A DNA stretch of 64,000 nucleotides from Paenibacillus durus. GTDB lineage: Bacteria > Bacillota > Bacilli > Paenibacillales > Paenibacillaceae. Positions 50,187 to 57,712 of the stretch are shown piece by piece (the stretch's first letter is position 1; every line of letters begins with the position of its first letter). A program made the position numbers and the translations under genes. Below the pieces are notes generated by a model, which was not told the origin of the DNA, searched no databases, and worked only from the letters and a program-made list of their open reading frames with translations. The DNA lies in contig NZ_CP009288.1 of assembly GCF_000756615.1 (NCBI RefSeq), positions 1,612,001 through 1,676,000 of the forward strand, in the 5' to 3' direction.

Positions 50187-52151
50187 TTATTGGCCGGAAC
50201 TGTCCAGCCACGCCGCGTATAACATGTCGAGCTTGGACTGCAGCGCTTCGCGCTCGGCGTACAGCTCGGCTAGTCGGTCGGCATCGCTGCTTAGCTGCGG
50301 GTTCAGCATCCGGGCTTCGATGCCATGAAGCAGCTTCTCGGCTTCGGCAATCTCGCTTTCCCAGGCAGCGGCGGAGCGGGCGTCCCGGGAGCGGACCGGA
50401 CCGCTCCCGCTCTGCGCCCCGCGAGGCTTCATCTCCGGGGACGGTGTATCACTTGCCAAAGTTTGTTTCCCGGGACCTGTATGCGCCCCGCTGCCGGCAG
50501 ATTCGGCGGCACGGGCAGACGCTTGTTCCCCGCGCTTCTCTTTGAAGTACTCATAGTTGCCCGGGAACATGGAGAGACTTCCGTCCTCTAAGGCCCAGAT
50601 GCTGCGGAAACAGCGATTGATGAAATAGCGGTCGTGAGACACCGCAAGCACTGTGCCGGGAAATTCCTCCAGCGCCTCCTCCAGCGCTTCCCGAGAGTCA
50701 ATGTCAAGGTGGTTGGTCGGCTCGTCGAGGATGAGCAGATTGGGCCGCCGGTGCATGAGCACGGCGAAGCGCAGCCGGGTCCATTCTCCGCCGGACAGTC
50801 CCGCGACGCTCTTGAACACATCGCTCCCGTAAAAGAGGAACCTGGCCAGCTGTCCCCGCGCTTCGCCTTCCTCCATGCCGGCCTGTTCGCGAAAATACTT
50901 CAGCACGGACTGGCCGGCATCCTCGGGCACGGCTTCCTGGGCAAGGTAGCCGACCGCTGTCCGCGAGCCAAGCGCGTAGCTTCCCTCGTCCGGCTGTTCC
51001 AGCCCGAGTATGATGCGCAGCAGCGTGCTTTTGCCCGCACCGTTGCCGCCGATCAGCGCGGTCGTCTCGCCGTAGCGCAGCACGCCGCCGGCCTCGGTGA
51101 ACAGCGTACGCTGTCCGTAGCGCTTGCCGACGCTGTCAAGAACAAGCACCCGGTTGCCCGAGCGGTCCTGCTGCTCAAGCTGCAAATCCATTGCTTTACG
51201 CTCCAGGATCGGCCTCTTGATCTTGACCATCCGGTCCAAGGCCTTTTGCATCGACGCGGCCCGGCGGTGAAAGGAAGGATTGGGCGGATTGGCATTGTTG
51301 CCCCACTCGATCAGCCGTTTGATGCTTTCCTGCATTTTTTTGATTTTTTTCTGCTGCTCCTGGTAGTCGGCGAACTGCTGGAGCAGTCTTGCTTCTTTCT
51401 CGGCCTGATAGCCGGTGTAGCCGGTATGATAGGTGACGGCCTCTCCGTCTTCGATCTCGACGATCTTTGTGACGACGGCGTCCAGGAAATAGCGGTCGTG
51501 AGAAATGACGACTACCGTGCCATCATAGTCTCTTAGGAACTGCTCCAGCCATTCGATGGCGGCCATATCCAGATGGTTCGTCGGCTCGTCGAGCAGCAGC
51601 ACATCTGGCCGAAGCAGCAGCAGTGCCGCCAGCCCGACCTTCGTCTTCTCTCCGCCGGAGAGGGAAAAGAAGGCGCGCTCAAACTGTTCGCCGCTGATCC
51701 CAAGTCCCGAGGATACCCGCTGGATATCGGATTCGATTTCATAGCCGCCAGCCGCTTCGAATTTCTCCTGCAGCGAGCCGTATTCGCGCAGCAGCGTACT
51801 CATCCGCGCTTCGCTGTCTGCGCCGAGGTCCGACATCTCTCGTTCAAGCTCCCGCAGCCGCCGCTGCCACGCCAGCGGCTCGTCGAAGCTGCGCTGCAGG
51901 ACTTCGTACACCGTATCCTCGCCGCCTTCCTGAATTTGGGCCAGCAGCCCGATGGCGCTGCCTTTACGGATGGCGATTTGGCCCGAGTCGGGTGCTTCTT
52001 CGCCGCTCAGAAGGCGGAACAAGGTCGTTTTGCCGGAGCCGTTGCGGCCGATGAGGCCGACATTTTCCCCCTGACGGACGGCAAATGAGACATCGCTCAG
52101 CACAAGCTGGGCTCCATGGTATTTTTGCACATTTTGACATTGAATAATCAT
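50187..52151 (-). CDS. ABC-F family ATP-binding protein
   Basis: 654 residues, two ATPase domains and no membrane part. Domain 1: Walker A GRNGSGKTT, signature LSGGEKTKVGLA, Walker B VLLLDEPTNHLD. A long linker (residues 240-310, charged, helical) interacts with ribosome or tRNA in relatives. Domain 2: GGNGAGKST, LSGGEWTRLRFA, LLILDEPTNHLD. The C-terminal extension (from about residue 545) is Gly/Ser/Ala-rich and then a coiled coil. Closest in layout to Bacillus YdiF or other Uup/EttA translation factors; antibiotic protection is possible but not shown. The start follows GGAGAAT by 5 bases. The 54-codon ORF and terminator upstream suggest attenuation. Confidence 0.92.
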   Translation of the reverse strand: MIIQCQNVQKYHGAQLVLSDVSFAVRQGENVGLIGRNGSGKTTLFRLLSGEEAPDSGQIAIRKGSAIGLLAQIQEGGEDTVYEVLQRSFDEPLAWQRRLRELEREMSDLGADSEARMSTLLREYGSLQEKFEAAGGYEIESDIQRVSSGLGISGEQFERAFFSLSGGEKTKVGLAALLLLRPDVLLLDEPTNHLDMAAIEWLEQFLRDYDGTVVVISHDRYFLDAVVTKIVEIEDGEAVTYHTGYTGYQAEKEARLLQQFADYQEQQKKIKKMQESIKRLIEWGNNANPPNPSFHRRAASMQKALDRMVKIKRPILERKAMDLQLEQQDRSGNRVLVLDSVGKRYGQRTLFTEAGGVLRYGETTALIGGNGAGKSTLLRIILGLEQPDEGSYALGSRTAVGYLAQEAVPEDAGQSVLKYFREQAGMEEGEARGQLARFLFYGSDVFKSVAGLSGGEWTRLRFAVLMHRRPNLLILDEPTNHLDIDSREALEEALEEFPGTVLAVSHDRYFINRCFRSIWALEDGSLSMFPGNYEYFKEKRGEQASARAAESAGSGAHTGPGKQTLASDTPSPEMKPRGAQSGSGPVRSRDARSAAAWESEIAEAEKLLHGIEARMLNPQLSSDADRLAELYAEREALQSKLDMLYAAWLDSSGQ

Positions 52152-52247
52152 AGGGATTCTCCTTTAGCAGCTTCAGCGGCGTGAAAAGCCGAAGAGCTTG
52201 TGATATCAAAGGAAACGCCCCTGCCATCTCACATGGAAGGACAACAT

Positions 52248-52282
52248 AAAAAGACCGCAGGGAAACATTCCCCGCGGCCTTG
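52248..52282 (-). terminator. Terminator or attenuator between the 54-codon ORF and the ABC-F gene
   Basis: Read on the minus strand: AAGGCCGCGGGGAA pairs with TTCCCTGCGGTCTT through a short loop, followed by five T. It sits 96 bases before the ABC-F start and 16 bases after the small ORF stop. Confidence 0.75.
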
Positions 52283-52298
52283 TTCGTCCGTGTCCGGT

Positions 52299-52463
52299 TT
52301 AAGGTTGACGGTCGGAAGGCAGGAAAGACATTTCTGGGTAGCCGGGCGTTATGATTTTGGCAAAAAAGGACAGACCTCTCCCGTTAACGCCAAAAGCATG
52401 AACGATGCCTGCCATTGCGATAGGCAAACGGCCGACCATGTTACCCAGACCTTCATAATTCAT
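52299..52463 (-). CDS. 54-residue leader-position small ORF
   Basis: M-N-Y-E-G-L-G-N-M-V-G-R-L-P-I-A-M-A-G-I is followed by VHAFGVNGRG, a hydrophobic SFFAKIITPGYPE stretch and a polar end. GGGAGGTGAGGAAAG is upstream of the ATG, and a promoter (TTGCTA at 52521-52526 and TAATAT at 52498-52503 on the complement, 17-base spacer) lies 35 bases further. It could be a small protein in its own right or a leader peptide of the ABC-F gene: a terminator separates the two. Not recognised as a family. Confidence 0.6.
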   Translation of the reverse strand: MNYEGLGNMVGRLPIAMAGIVHAFGVNGRGLSFFAKIITPGYPEMSFLPSDRQP

Positions 52464-52497
52464 CTTTCCTCACCTCCCTCTTAACAAAGTTACCTTC

Positions 52498-52526
52498 ATA
52501 TTAAATAAAAAATTTACAGTTAGCAA
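52498..52526 (-). promoter_or_regulatory. Promoter of the 54-codon ORF and ABC-F unit
   Basis: On the minus strand, TTGCTA (-35) and TAATAT (-10) are separated by 17 bases, upstream of the small ORF ribosome site. Confidence 0.65.
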
Positions 52527-52663
52527 GCATAATTTTCCGAAAAAAGCCAAAGCGATCTCGCTCCCTGCCTCCGATTAATTGCATACCCTTCGTTATTTTT
52601 CGATATGAATGGGGTATGGGCGGCCAAGACGCCCCATCTCGGCAATCAGAAGGAGGAAGGCAT

Positions 52664-53044
52664 ATGGCTTTTTTCGACGGTCTGCTCGGCAATGCGTCTC
52701 AGGTGGATCTTGGTGCGGCCCGCAAGGAATACGGAAAAATTTTGGCCCCCGGGGAACAAATCGAACGGGCGTACAGACTGATCCGCGACATGTTCATTTT
52801 TACGGATAAACGGCTCATACTGATCGACAAGCAGGGCATGACCGGCAAAAAGATCGCATACCACTCCATCCCCTACAAAAGCATTACGCATTATTCCGTG
52901 GAGACGGCGGGACATTTCGATCTCGATGCGGAGCTGTGCCTTTTCGTGTCCGGCAGCGCGCTGCCGCTGAAAAAAACGTTTAACAAGAGCGTGAATATTT
53001 ATGAGGTGCAGGCGGTGCTGTCCCAGTATATTTTGAAGCTGTAA
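52664..53044 (+). CDS. PH-domain protein (bacterial pleckstrin homology)
   Basis: 126 residues of the bPH type: MAFFDGLLGN, then LAPGEQIERAYRLIRDMFIFTDKRLILID with alternating strands, and KIAYHSIPYKSITHYSVE, ending in a helical ALSQY-like VLSQYILKL. AAGGAGG lies ahead of ATG 52664; an in-frame start at 52616 lacks a good site. The family is cytosolic and of unknown role in Bacillales. It is divergent to the ABC-F unit and convergent with the chromate transporter genes. Confidence 0.85.
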   Translation: MAFFDGLLGNASQVDLGAARKEYGKILAPGEQIERAYRLIRDMFIFTDKRLILIDKQGMTGKKIAYHSIPYKSITHYSVETAGHFDLDAELCLFVSGSALPLKKTFNKSVNIYEVQAVLSQYILKL

Positions 53045-53048
53045 CAAA

Positions 53049-53078
53049 AAAACGGCCGCGATATCCCTTAGCAGGGCC
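53049..53078 (-). terminator. Terminator of the chromate transporter genes
   Basis: On the minus strand CGGCC and GGCCG close a stem, followed by seven T. It lies about 20 bases after the second transporter stop. Confidence 0.5.
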
Positions 53079-53097
53079 GCAAACCGTTGTCGTGCCG

Positions 53098-53637
53098 TTA
53101 TACCCAGTACCGGAGAATAAATCCGCCATAAATAAAAGCGACCAGAATAACGAGAGCAGGGTGAATCTTCCGCCGTTCCATTGCCCAAAAAGAGACCGCA
53201 GCAATAATCAGAGTCTGCCAAATGCCTACGGAGGCGAGCGGCCCTTTGCTCATCTGCCAGGTCAAAGCAACCATCATAATCGCGATGACCGGCTGAACCA
53301 GAAGCGTCATGCCTTTGACGATCGAGGACTGACGGTATTTCTGAAGCAGGCGGATCATAGCGATCAGGGCGGCTGCGGAAGGCAGCACAGTGGCTAGAAG
53401 CGCCAAAATCGCTCCAACCCAGCCGTAGATTTCAAAGCCGACATAAGCCGCCACTTTGGTGGCGATTGGTCCGGGGAGCGCGTTCCCCAGAGCCAGCATG
53501 TTGGTAAACTCAGAGTTAGTCAACCAATGGTAATGCGGTACGATTTCTGTATACATCAGCGGGATGGAGGAAGGACCGCCGCCATATCCCAGCAGATTAG
53601 CGATAAAAAAGCCAATAATCAGATCAAGCCATTCCAT
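53098..53637 (-). CDS. chrA: Chromate transporter, C-terminal-half type
   Basis: 179 residues, about six hydrophobic segments, with the CHR-family motif GYGGGPSSIPLMYTEIV and NALPGPIATKVAAYVG. It starts directly after the stop of the neighbouring gene (TAG, then ATG). In this split form of ChrA, two half-length proteins form the permease that exports chromate or imports sulfate-like anions. Confidence 0.9.
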   Translation of the reverse strand: MEWLDLIIGFFIANLLGYGGGPSSIPLMYTEIVPHYHWLTNSEFTNMLALGNALPGPIATKVAAYVGFEIYGWVGAILALLATVLPSAAALIAMIRLLQKYRQSSIVKGMTLLVQPVIAIMMVALTWQMSKGPLASVGIWQTLIIAAVSFWAMERRKIHPALVILVAFIYGGFILRYWV

Positions 53638-54231
53638 CTAAGACGTTCCTCCTTTTCGTTCCTGTCCTCGGCGGAGCTTAGCCACAGCCCGGTAATGCAC
53701 TGAACCGTAAGCGAGAAACAGTACGATGACGATGGCCGGATGAACGTGCAGCACTTCAAGCAGCAGCAGGGCTAGCAGCATAAAGGCGACGCCGGCTGCG
53801 ATGCCGAGCCCCTTGACTGCTTTTTTCGCAAATTCATATGCCATTAACCCGAGCATGACGGCGATAACGGGTGAGACGGCGGCAATCATTCCCTTAACGA
53901 CCTTGGAGCCTGCCAGATAATTAACCGCAGACAGCAGCAGGATCATGGCAAGAACGCTGGGCAAAATATGCGCAATTACAGCGAAGAACGCTCCCAGGCC
54001 CCCTGCGCGTTTGTATCCTAAGTAAGCGGCCATTTTGGTGGCGATCGGTCCGGGAAGGGCGTTGGCCAGCGCCAGCGTTTCCCCGAATTCTTCGTCGCTG
54101 ATCCAGTGGTAGCGGATAACCGCGTCGTGGCGGATCAGCGGGATGACCGAAGGGCCCCCTCCGTAGCCGAGAATTCCGGTGCGGACCATTGAGACTCCAA
54201 GCTCTATATAGTCCTTGTTCATTGGTTTCAA
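53638..54231 (-). CDS. chrA: Chromate transporter, N-terminal-half type
   Basis: 197 residues with the same CHR motifs (GYGGGPSVIPLIRHDAVI, LPGPIATKMAAYLG) as its partner, so the two genes are a tandem duplicate pair of half-size subunits. The start is TTG 54231, 7 bases after AAGGAGG; an ATG at 54222 is 16 bases from it. The second gene begins without a gap. The 310 bases upstream (to 54541) hold the palindromes described for the next gene. Confidence 0.9.
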   Translation of the reverse strand: MKPMNKDYIELGVSMVRTGILGYGGGPSVIPLIRHDAVIRYHWISDEEFGETLALANALPGPIATKMAAYLGYKRAGGLGAFFAVIAHILPSVLAMILLLSAVNYLAGSKVVKGMIAAVSPVIAVMLGLMAYEFAKKAVKGLGIAAGVAFMLLALLLLEVLHVHPAIVIVLFLAYGSVHYRAVAKLRRGQERKGGTS

Positions 54232-54444
54232 ACCGTTTCCTCCTTATGTTGTCAAAAGTACATTATATACAATCCGTATGAATACCCCCACATTATATTT
54301 CTTTTTGCATCCCCCGAGTGATAACTTTGTGCATGGCTCACAAATCAGGCGTGCAGCATTAGTGTTCTCTGCACTTCCGGTTGACTTCATACAGCCGTGT
54401 AAGGTTAAATGACAATAATTCATTTGGTTAACGCTTTTTATGTC

Positions 54445-54526
54445 AGTTTTGCAAAACATAAAGCCTATGCTTACGATGCCAGTTTTGCTGAAGATCATTC
54501 AGGAAGTAAATTCACTTAGCAAAACT
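54445..54526. repeat. Repeated GTTTTGC motifs and inverted repeat ahead of the gamma-glutamyltransferase gene
   Basis: A 12-base palindrome GTTTTGCAAAAC (54446-54457), then AGTTTTGCT at 54481-54489 and its exact complement AGCAAAACT at 54518-54526 just before the ribosome site. A TTTGGTTAA sequence near 54423 resembles the PucR box WWWCNTTGGTTAA (as I recall it) with one extra T. The arrangement looks like operator or leader-folding sequence. Confidence 0.4.
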
Positions 54527-54541
54527 TTTAGGAGGATCAAA

Positions 54542-56119
54542 ATGATAAAACGACCGGTGACTGGCACGAAAACGATGGTAGTCAGCCCGCACCATTTGGC
54601 GTCCGCCGCGGGAGCGCGGGTTCTGCAAAAGGGCGGAAATGCTTTTGACGCTGCGGTAGCTGTCAGCTCGGCGCTGGCGGTCGTCTACCCGCATATGACG
54701 GGCCTTGGAGGCGACGCGTTCTGGCTGGCTTACAGCGCCGATGAAGGCCGCGTTCAGGCCTATAATGGCAGCGGCCGTTCGGGGTACGGGGTGCATCGGG
54801 GCCGCTACGCCGGAGAGACCGCGATCCCGCGAAGAGGAGTACGCAGCGCGGTAACGGTTCCCGGCATGGCAGACAGCTGGGATGCGATCCTGAGCCGGTA
54901 CGGCCGCCTTCCGCTCTCGGAGGTGCTGGAGGCCGCAATCGATTATGCGGCCGGAGGCTTTCCGCTGTCGCCGGACCAGCATGGCAACACCATACATGCC
55001 GGCGCTGCGCTGTCTCCTGAAGCGGCGGCCATCTATATGCCGGGCGGACGGATTCCAAGGCCCGGGGAGAAGTTCGTACAGAAGGAGTTAGCCCGTACGC
55101 TGTCTATTCTGGCCGCTGGGGGACGTGACGCCTTCTACAAAGGGGAAATCGCCAAGGCCATCTGTGACGGCATGGCAGAAGCAGGCGGATATTTGATCCG
55201 CGAGGATTTTGCCGATCACCGGGGCAACTGGTGCGATCCGATCTCATCGGATTATCACGGGTATACCATCTTCCAGGCTCCGCCTAATTCGCAGGGATTC
55301 GCCGGGCTGATGGCGCTGAATATATTGGAGCGCTTTAACTTCGCAGGAATCCAGCACGGTTCTTATGAATATTATCATCTGCTTGTTGAGGCGATAAAGG
55401 CCAGCTTCCGCGATCGCGACGCGGTGCTCACCGATCCGGAATTCAATGAGATTCCGCTGGACCGGCTGCTGGATAAGACTTACGCTGCAGAGCTTGCGGC
55501 GTCCATTTCACCCAGCAGGGCGGCCGATTTGGCCAGTGAGCCGACCGGCCGGGACACAGCCTACGCGGCTGTCGTGGATGCGGAAGGTAATGCGGTTTCC
55601 TTCATCCAGAGCCTGTACTTTGAATTCGGGTCGGGGACCGCTCCGGGCGGCACCGGTGTTCTGCTTCAGAACCGGGGCTCCTTCTTTTCGCTGGACCCGG
55701 CGGCCGTCAACACGCTGGAGCCGCATAAGCGTACCTTCCATACACTGATGCCGGCGATGGCCTGCCGGGACGGCAAGCCCGCCATCCTGTACGGCACGCA
55801 GGGCGGCGAAGGACAGCCGCAGACTCAGACGCTCCTGCTGACAAGAATGCTGCATTACGGAATGAATCCCCAGCAGGCGGTAGATGAACCTCGCTTCGTC
55901 TGGGGGAGAACCTGGGGTGAGCCGACCCAGGAGCTGACCGTGGAGGGCAGAGTTGAGGATGCGGTGCTGGAAGAACTGGAGGAGGCCGGCCATAAGGTCC
56001 GGAAAGTGGCGGACTATGACGGATTAGCCGGTCACGCCCATGTGATCTCCATCGATGACAATGGCTACCGCATCGGCGGCACTGACCCGCGCTGTGACGG
56101 AGCCGCTATCGGCTGGTAA
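54542..56119 (+). CDS. Gamma-glutamyltransferase family protein
   Basis: 525 residues of the Ntn-hydrolase GGT superfamily. Motifs: SPHHLASAAGARVLQKGGNAFDAAVA, GLGGDAFWL and the autocleavage site near residue 339 where Thr is followed by A-Y-A-A-V-V (classical GGT has T-T-H), then FGSGTAPGGTGVLLQNRG and GTQGGEGQPQTQT. The changed residues after the catalytic Thr suggest a different substrate from glutathione, perhaps an acylated amide. No signal peptide is seen, so it is likely cytoplasmic. TTAGGAGG lies 6 bases before the ATG. It starts the nitrogen-scavenging cluster. Confidence 0.85.
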   Translation: MIKRPVTGTKTMVVSPHHLASAAGARVLQKGGNAFDAAVAVSSALAVVYPHMTGLGGDAFWLAYSADEGRVQAYNGSGRSGYGVHRGRYAGETAIPRRGVRSAVTVPGMADSWDAILSRYGRLPLSEVLEAAIDYAAGGFPLSPDQHGNTIHAGAALSPEAAAIYMPGGRIPRPGEKFVQKELARTLSILAAGGRDAFYKGEIAKAICDGMAEAGGYLIREDFADHRGNWCDPISSDYHGYTIFQAPPNSQGFAGLMALNILERFNFAGIQHGSYEYYHLLVEAIKASFRDRDAVLTDPEFNEIPLDRLLDKTYAAELAASISPSRAADLASEPTGRDTAYAAVVDAEGNAVSFIQSLYFEFGSGTAPGGTGVLLQNRGSFFSLDPAAVNTLEPHKRTFHTLMPAMACRDGKPAILYGTQGGEGQPQTQTLLLTRMLHYGMNPQQAVDEPRFVWGRTWGEPTQELTVEGRVEDAVLEELEEAGHKVRKVADYDGLAGHAHVISIDDNGYRIGGTDPRCDGAAIGW

Positions 56120-56223
56120 CGGCAAGCATTGGATACATGAACAGGTTGAATAATTACAGTCCGGACAATCGGATGGTGCGGATCTTAGAATAAAGGAATG
56201 GAAAAGTGAGAGGAGGGAAGGAC

Positions 56224-57462
56224 ATGGAATTGGACAATCGGTATGGAGCGTTTATCGATCCGGGACTTGAGGTATCGCCGCTTGCGCGCGGACCCTTGGA
56301 CGGATTGACCTTTGCAGTCAAAGACGTCTTTGCGGTCAAGGGCCATAGCTCGTCAGCAGGCAACCCGGACTGGCTGCGCAGTCATCCGGCGGCTGAAGAG
56401 CATGCCGCAGCGGTTCGCAGCCTGCTGCTTGCTGGGGCCGCTCTCAAAGGCGCGGCCCACACGGATGAACTGATGTACAGCCTTGGCGGGGAAAATATTC
56501 ATTACGGCACGCCGGTGAATCCGCGGGGAGCGGGGAGAATTCCCGGAGGTTCTTCCAGCGGCTCGGCAGTCGCGGTCGCCGCGGGGAGCGTAGACTTCGC
56601 GCTGGGGACGGATACGGGCGGCTCTGTCCGCGTACCGTCCTCATACTGCGGTATTTATGGTTTTCGGCCGAGTCATGGAGCGGTTGATATGAATGGCGTT
56701 ATCCCGCTTGCGCCGCAGTTCGATACCGTCGGCTGGATGGCAAAAAGCGCAGGGCTTCTGCAAATGGTCGGCAGGGTGCTGCTTGGCGGGAACGAAGCGA
56801 GAAGTCTGGCGGAGTCAGACCCAGGCTCTGGAGCACCATCGGCCGAAGCCGCGAAGCTTCAGATAGATACGCTGTTTATCGCAAAGGATGCCTGGGCGCT
56901 GACGATGCCGGAAAGCGCCGGGGAATTAACCGGTGCCCTGAAGGTTTTACAAGCCGGCGCGGGGAGAAGCGTGCAGACCGAAGCGGCTCCGGAAGGACTC
57001 AAGGCCTGGATGGATGTCTTTCGGGAGCTTCAGGGCAGTGAAATATGGGAAACGCATGGAAGCTGGGTGCGGAAGGAGCGGCCAACCTTTGCGCCGGACA
57101 TTGCAGCCCGCTTTAAACTTGCGGAAGAGCTGTACGGCCGCGATCTTTCAGCTGCGGCCTCGTTCCGCAAGGAAGCGATCGTCCGGCTCCGCAATCTGCT
57201 TGGCGAGAGCGGGGCGCTGGTTATTCCGACAGTGCCGGGTTCCGCACCGATAGTCGGCGGCGATGCCCCGCAGCTGGAGTTTAACCGCAGCGGAGCCATG
57301 TCGCTCTGCTGCATCGCAGGCCTGGCCGGTCTTCCGCAAATCACGCTTCCGGTGGGCGGTCCTGACGGTCTTCCGCTCGGTTTGTCCGTTATCGGCGGCT
57401 ATGGTCAGGACCTGCGCTTGCTGGCATGGGTAAATGAGATCTGGAAGCCGGCGCTTGTTTGA
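56224..57462 (+). CDS. Amidase, amidase-signature family
   Basis: 412 residues. The Ser-cisSer-Lys triad is seen: Lys in F-A-V-K-D-V-F near residue 31, the G-G-S-S-S-G-S-A segment around residue 108, and TDTGGSVRVPSS near 125. Amidase-signature enzymes hydrolyse amides, ureides and related compounds. The start at 56224 follows GAGGAGGG by about 7 bases (GTG at 56206 is upstream of it). It sits 104 bases after the gamma-glutamyltransferase gene and before pucR, consistent with a role in purine-derived or amide nitrogen release. The substrate is unknown. Confidence 0.88.
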   Translation: MELDNRYGAFIDPGLEVSPLARGPLDGLTFAVKDVFAVKGHSSSAGNPDWLRSHPAAEEHAAAVRSLLLAGAALKGAAHTDELMYSLGGENIHYGTPVNPRGAGRIPGGSSSGSAVAVAAGSVDFALGTDTGGSVRVPSSYCGIYGFRPSHGAVDMNGVIPLAPQFDTVGWMAKSAGLLQMVGRVLLGGNEARSLAESDPGSGAPSAEAAKLQIDTLFIAKDAWALTMPESAGELTGALKVLQAGAGRSVQTEAAPEGLKAWMDVFRELQGSEIWETHGSWVRKERPTFAPDIAARFKLAEELYGRDLSAAASFRKEAIVRLRNLLGESGALVIPTVPGSAPIVGGDAPQLEFNRSGAMSLCCIAGLAGLPQITLPVGGPDGLPLGLSVIGGYGQDLRLLAWVNEIWKPALV

Positions 57463-57485
57463 TCAGCAGTTTTTATACAGAATAC

Positions 57486-57531
57486 AAAGCTGTCCCGTGG
57501 TAAACGCCGCGCAGGACGGCTTTTGTTTTTT
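57486..57531 (+). terminator. Terminator after the amidase gene
   Basis: AAAGC-T-GTCC (57486-57495) and GGAC-G-GCTTT (57514-57523) pair with a mismatch in the middle, followed by a long T run. Confidence 0.75.
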
Positions 57532-57638
57532 TTATGAAGCAGATAATCAAAAAAAATCAATATGAAATATATGTATAAATACATAACATAAGAAGGCGTT
57601 TTTTTAACTTTTTTCTTTTCAAAGGGAGTCGCATTCTT

Positions 57639-57660
57639 TATAATGTTACATAAAGTAACA
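57639..57660. promoter_or_regulatory. TnrA/GlnR-type box overlapping the pucR promoter
   Basis: TGTTACATAAAGTAACA (57644-57660) is a perfect 17-base inverted repeat matching TGTNA-N7-TNACA, the consensus for the nitrogen regulators TnrA and GlnR. It begins at the last T of a TATAAT (57639-57644) that is probably the -10 of pucR. Overlap with the transcription start fits repression (GlnR-like) when nitrogen is plentiful; activation by TnrA would need an upstream site. Confidence 0.65.
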
Positions 57661-57712
57661 CAAGAAATCATAAAAAATTTGATTTTTGTATATAAACTGG
57701 AGGAGAGGTTGC

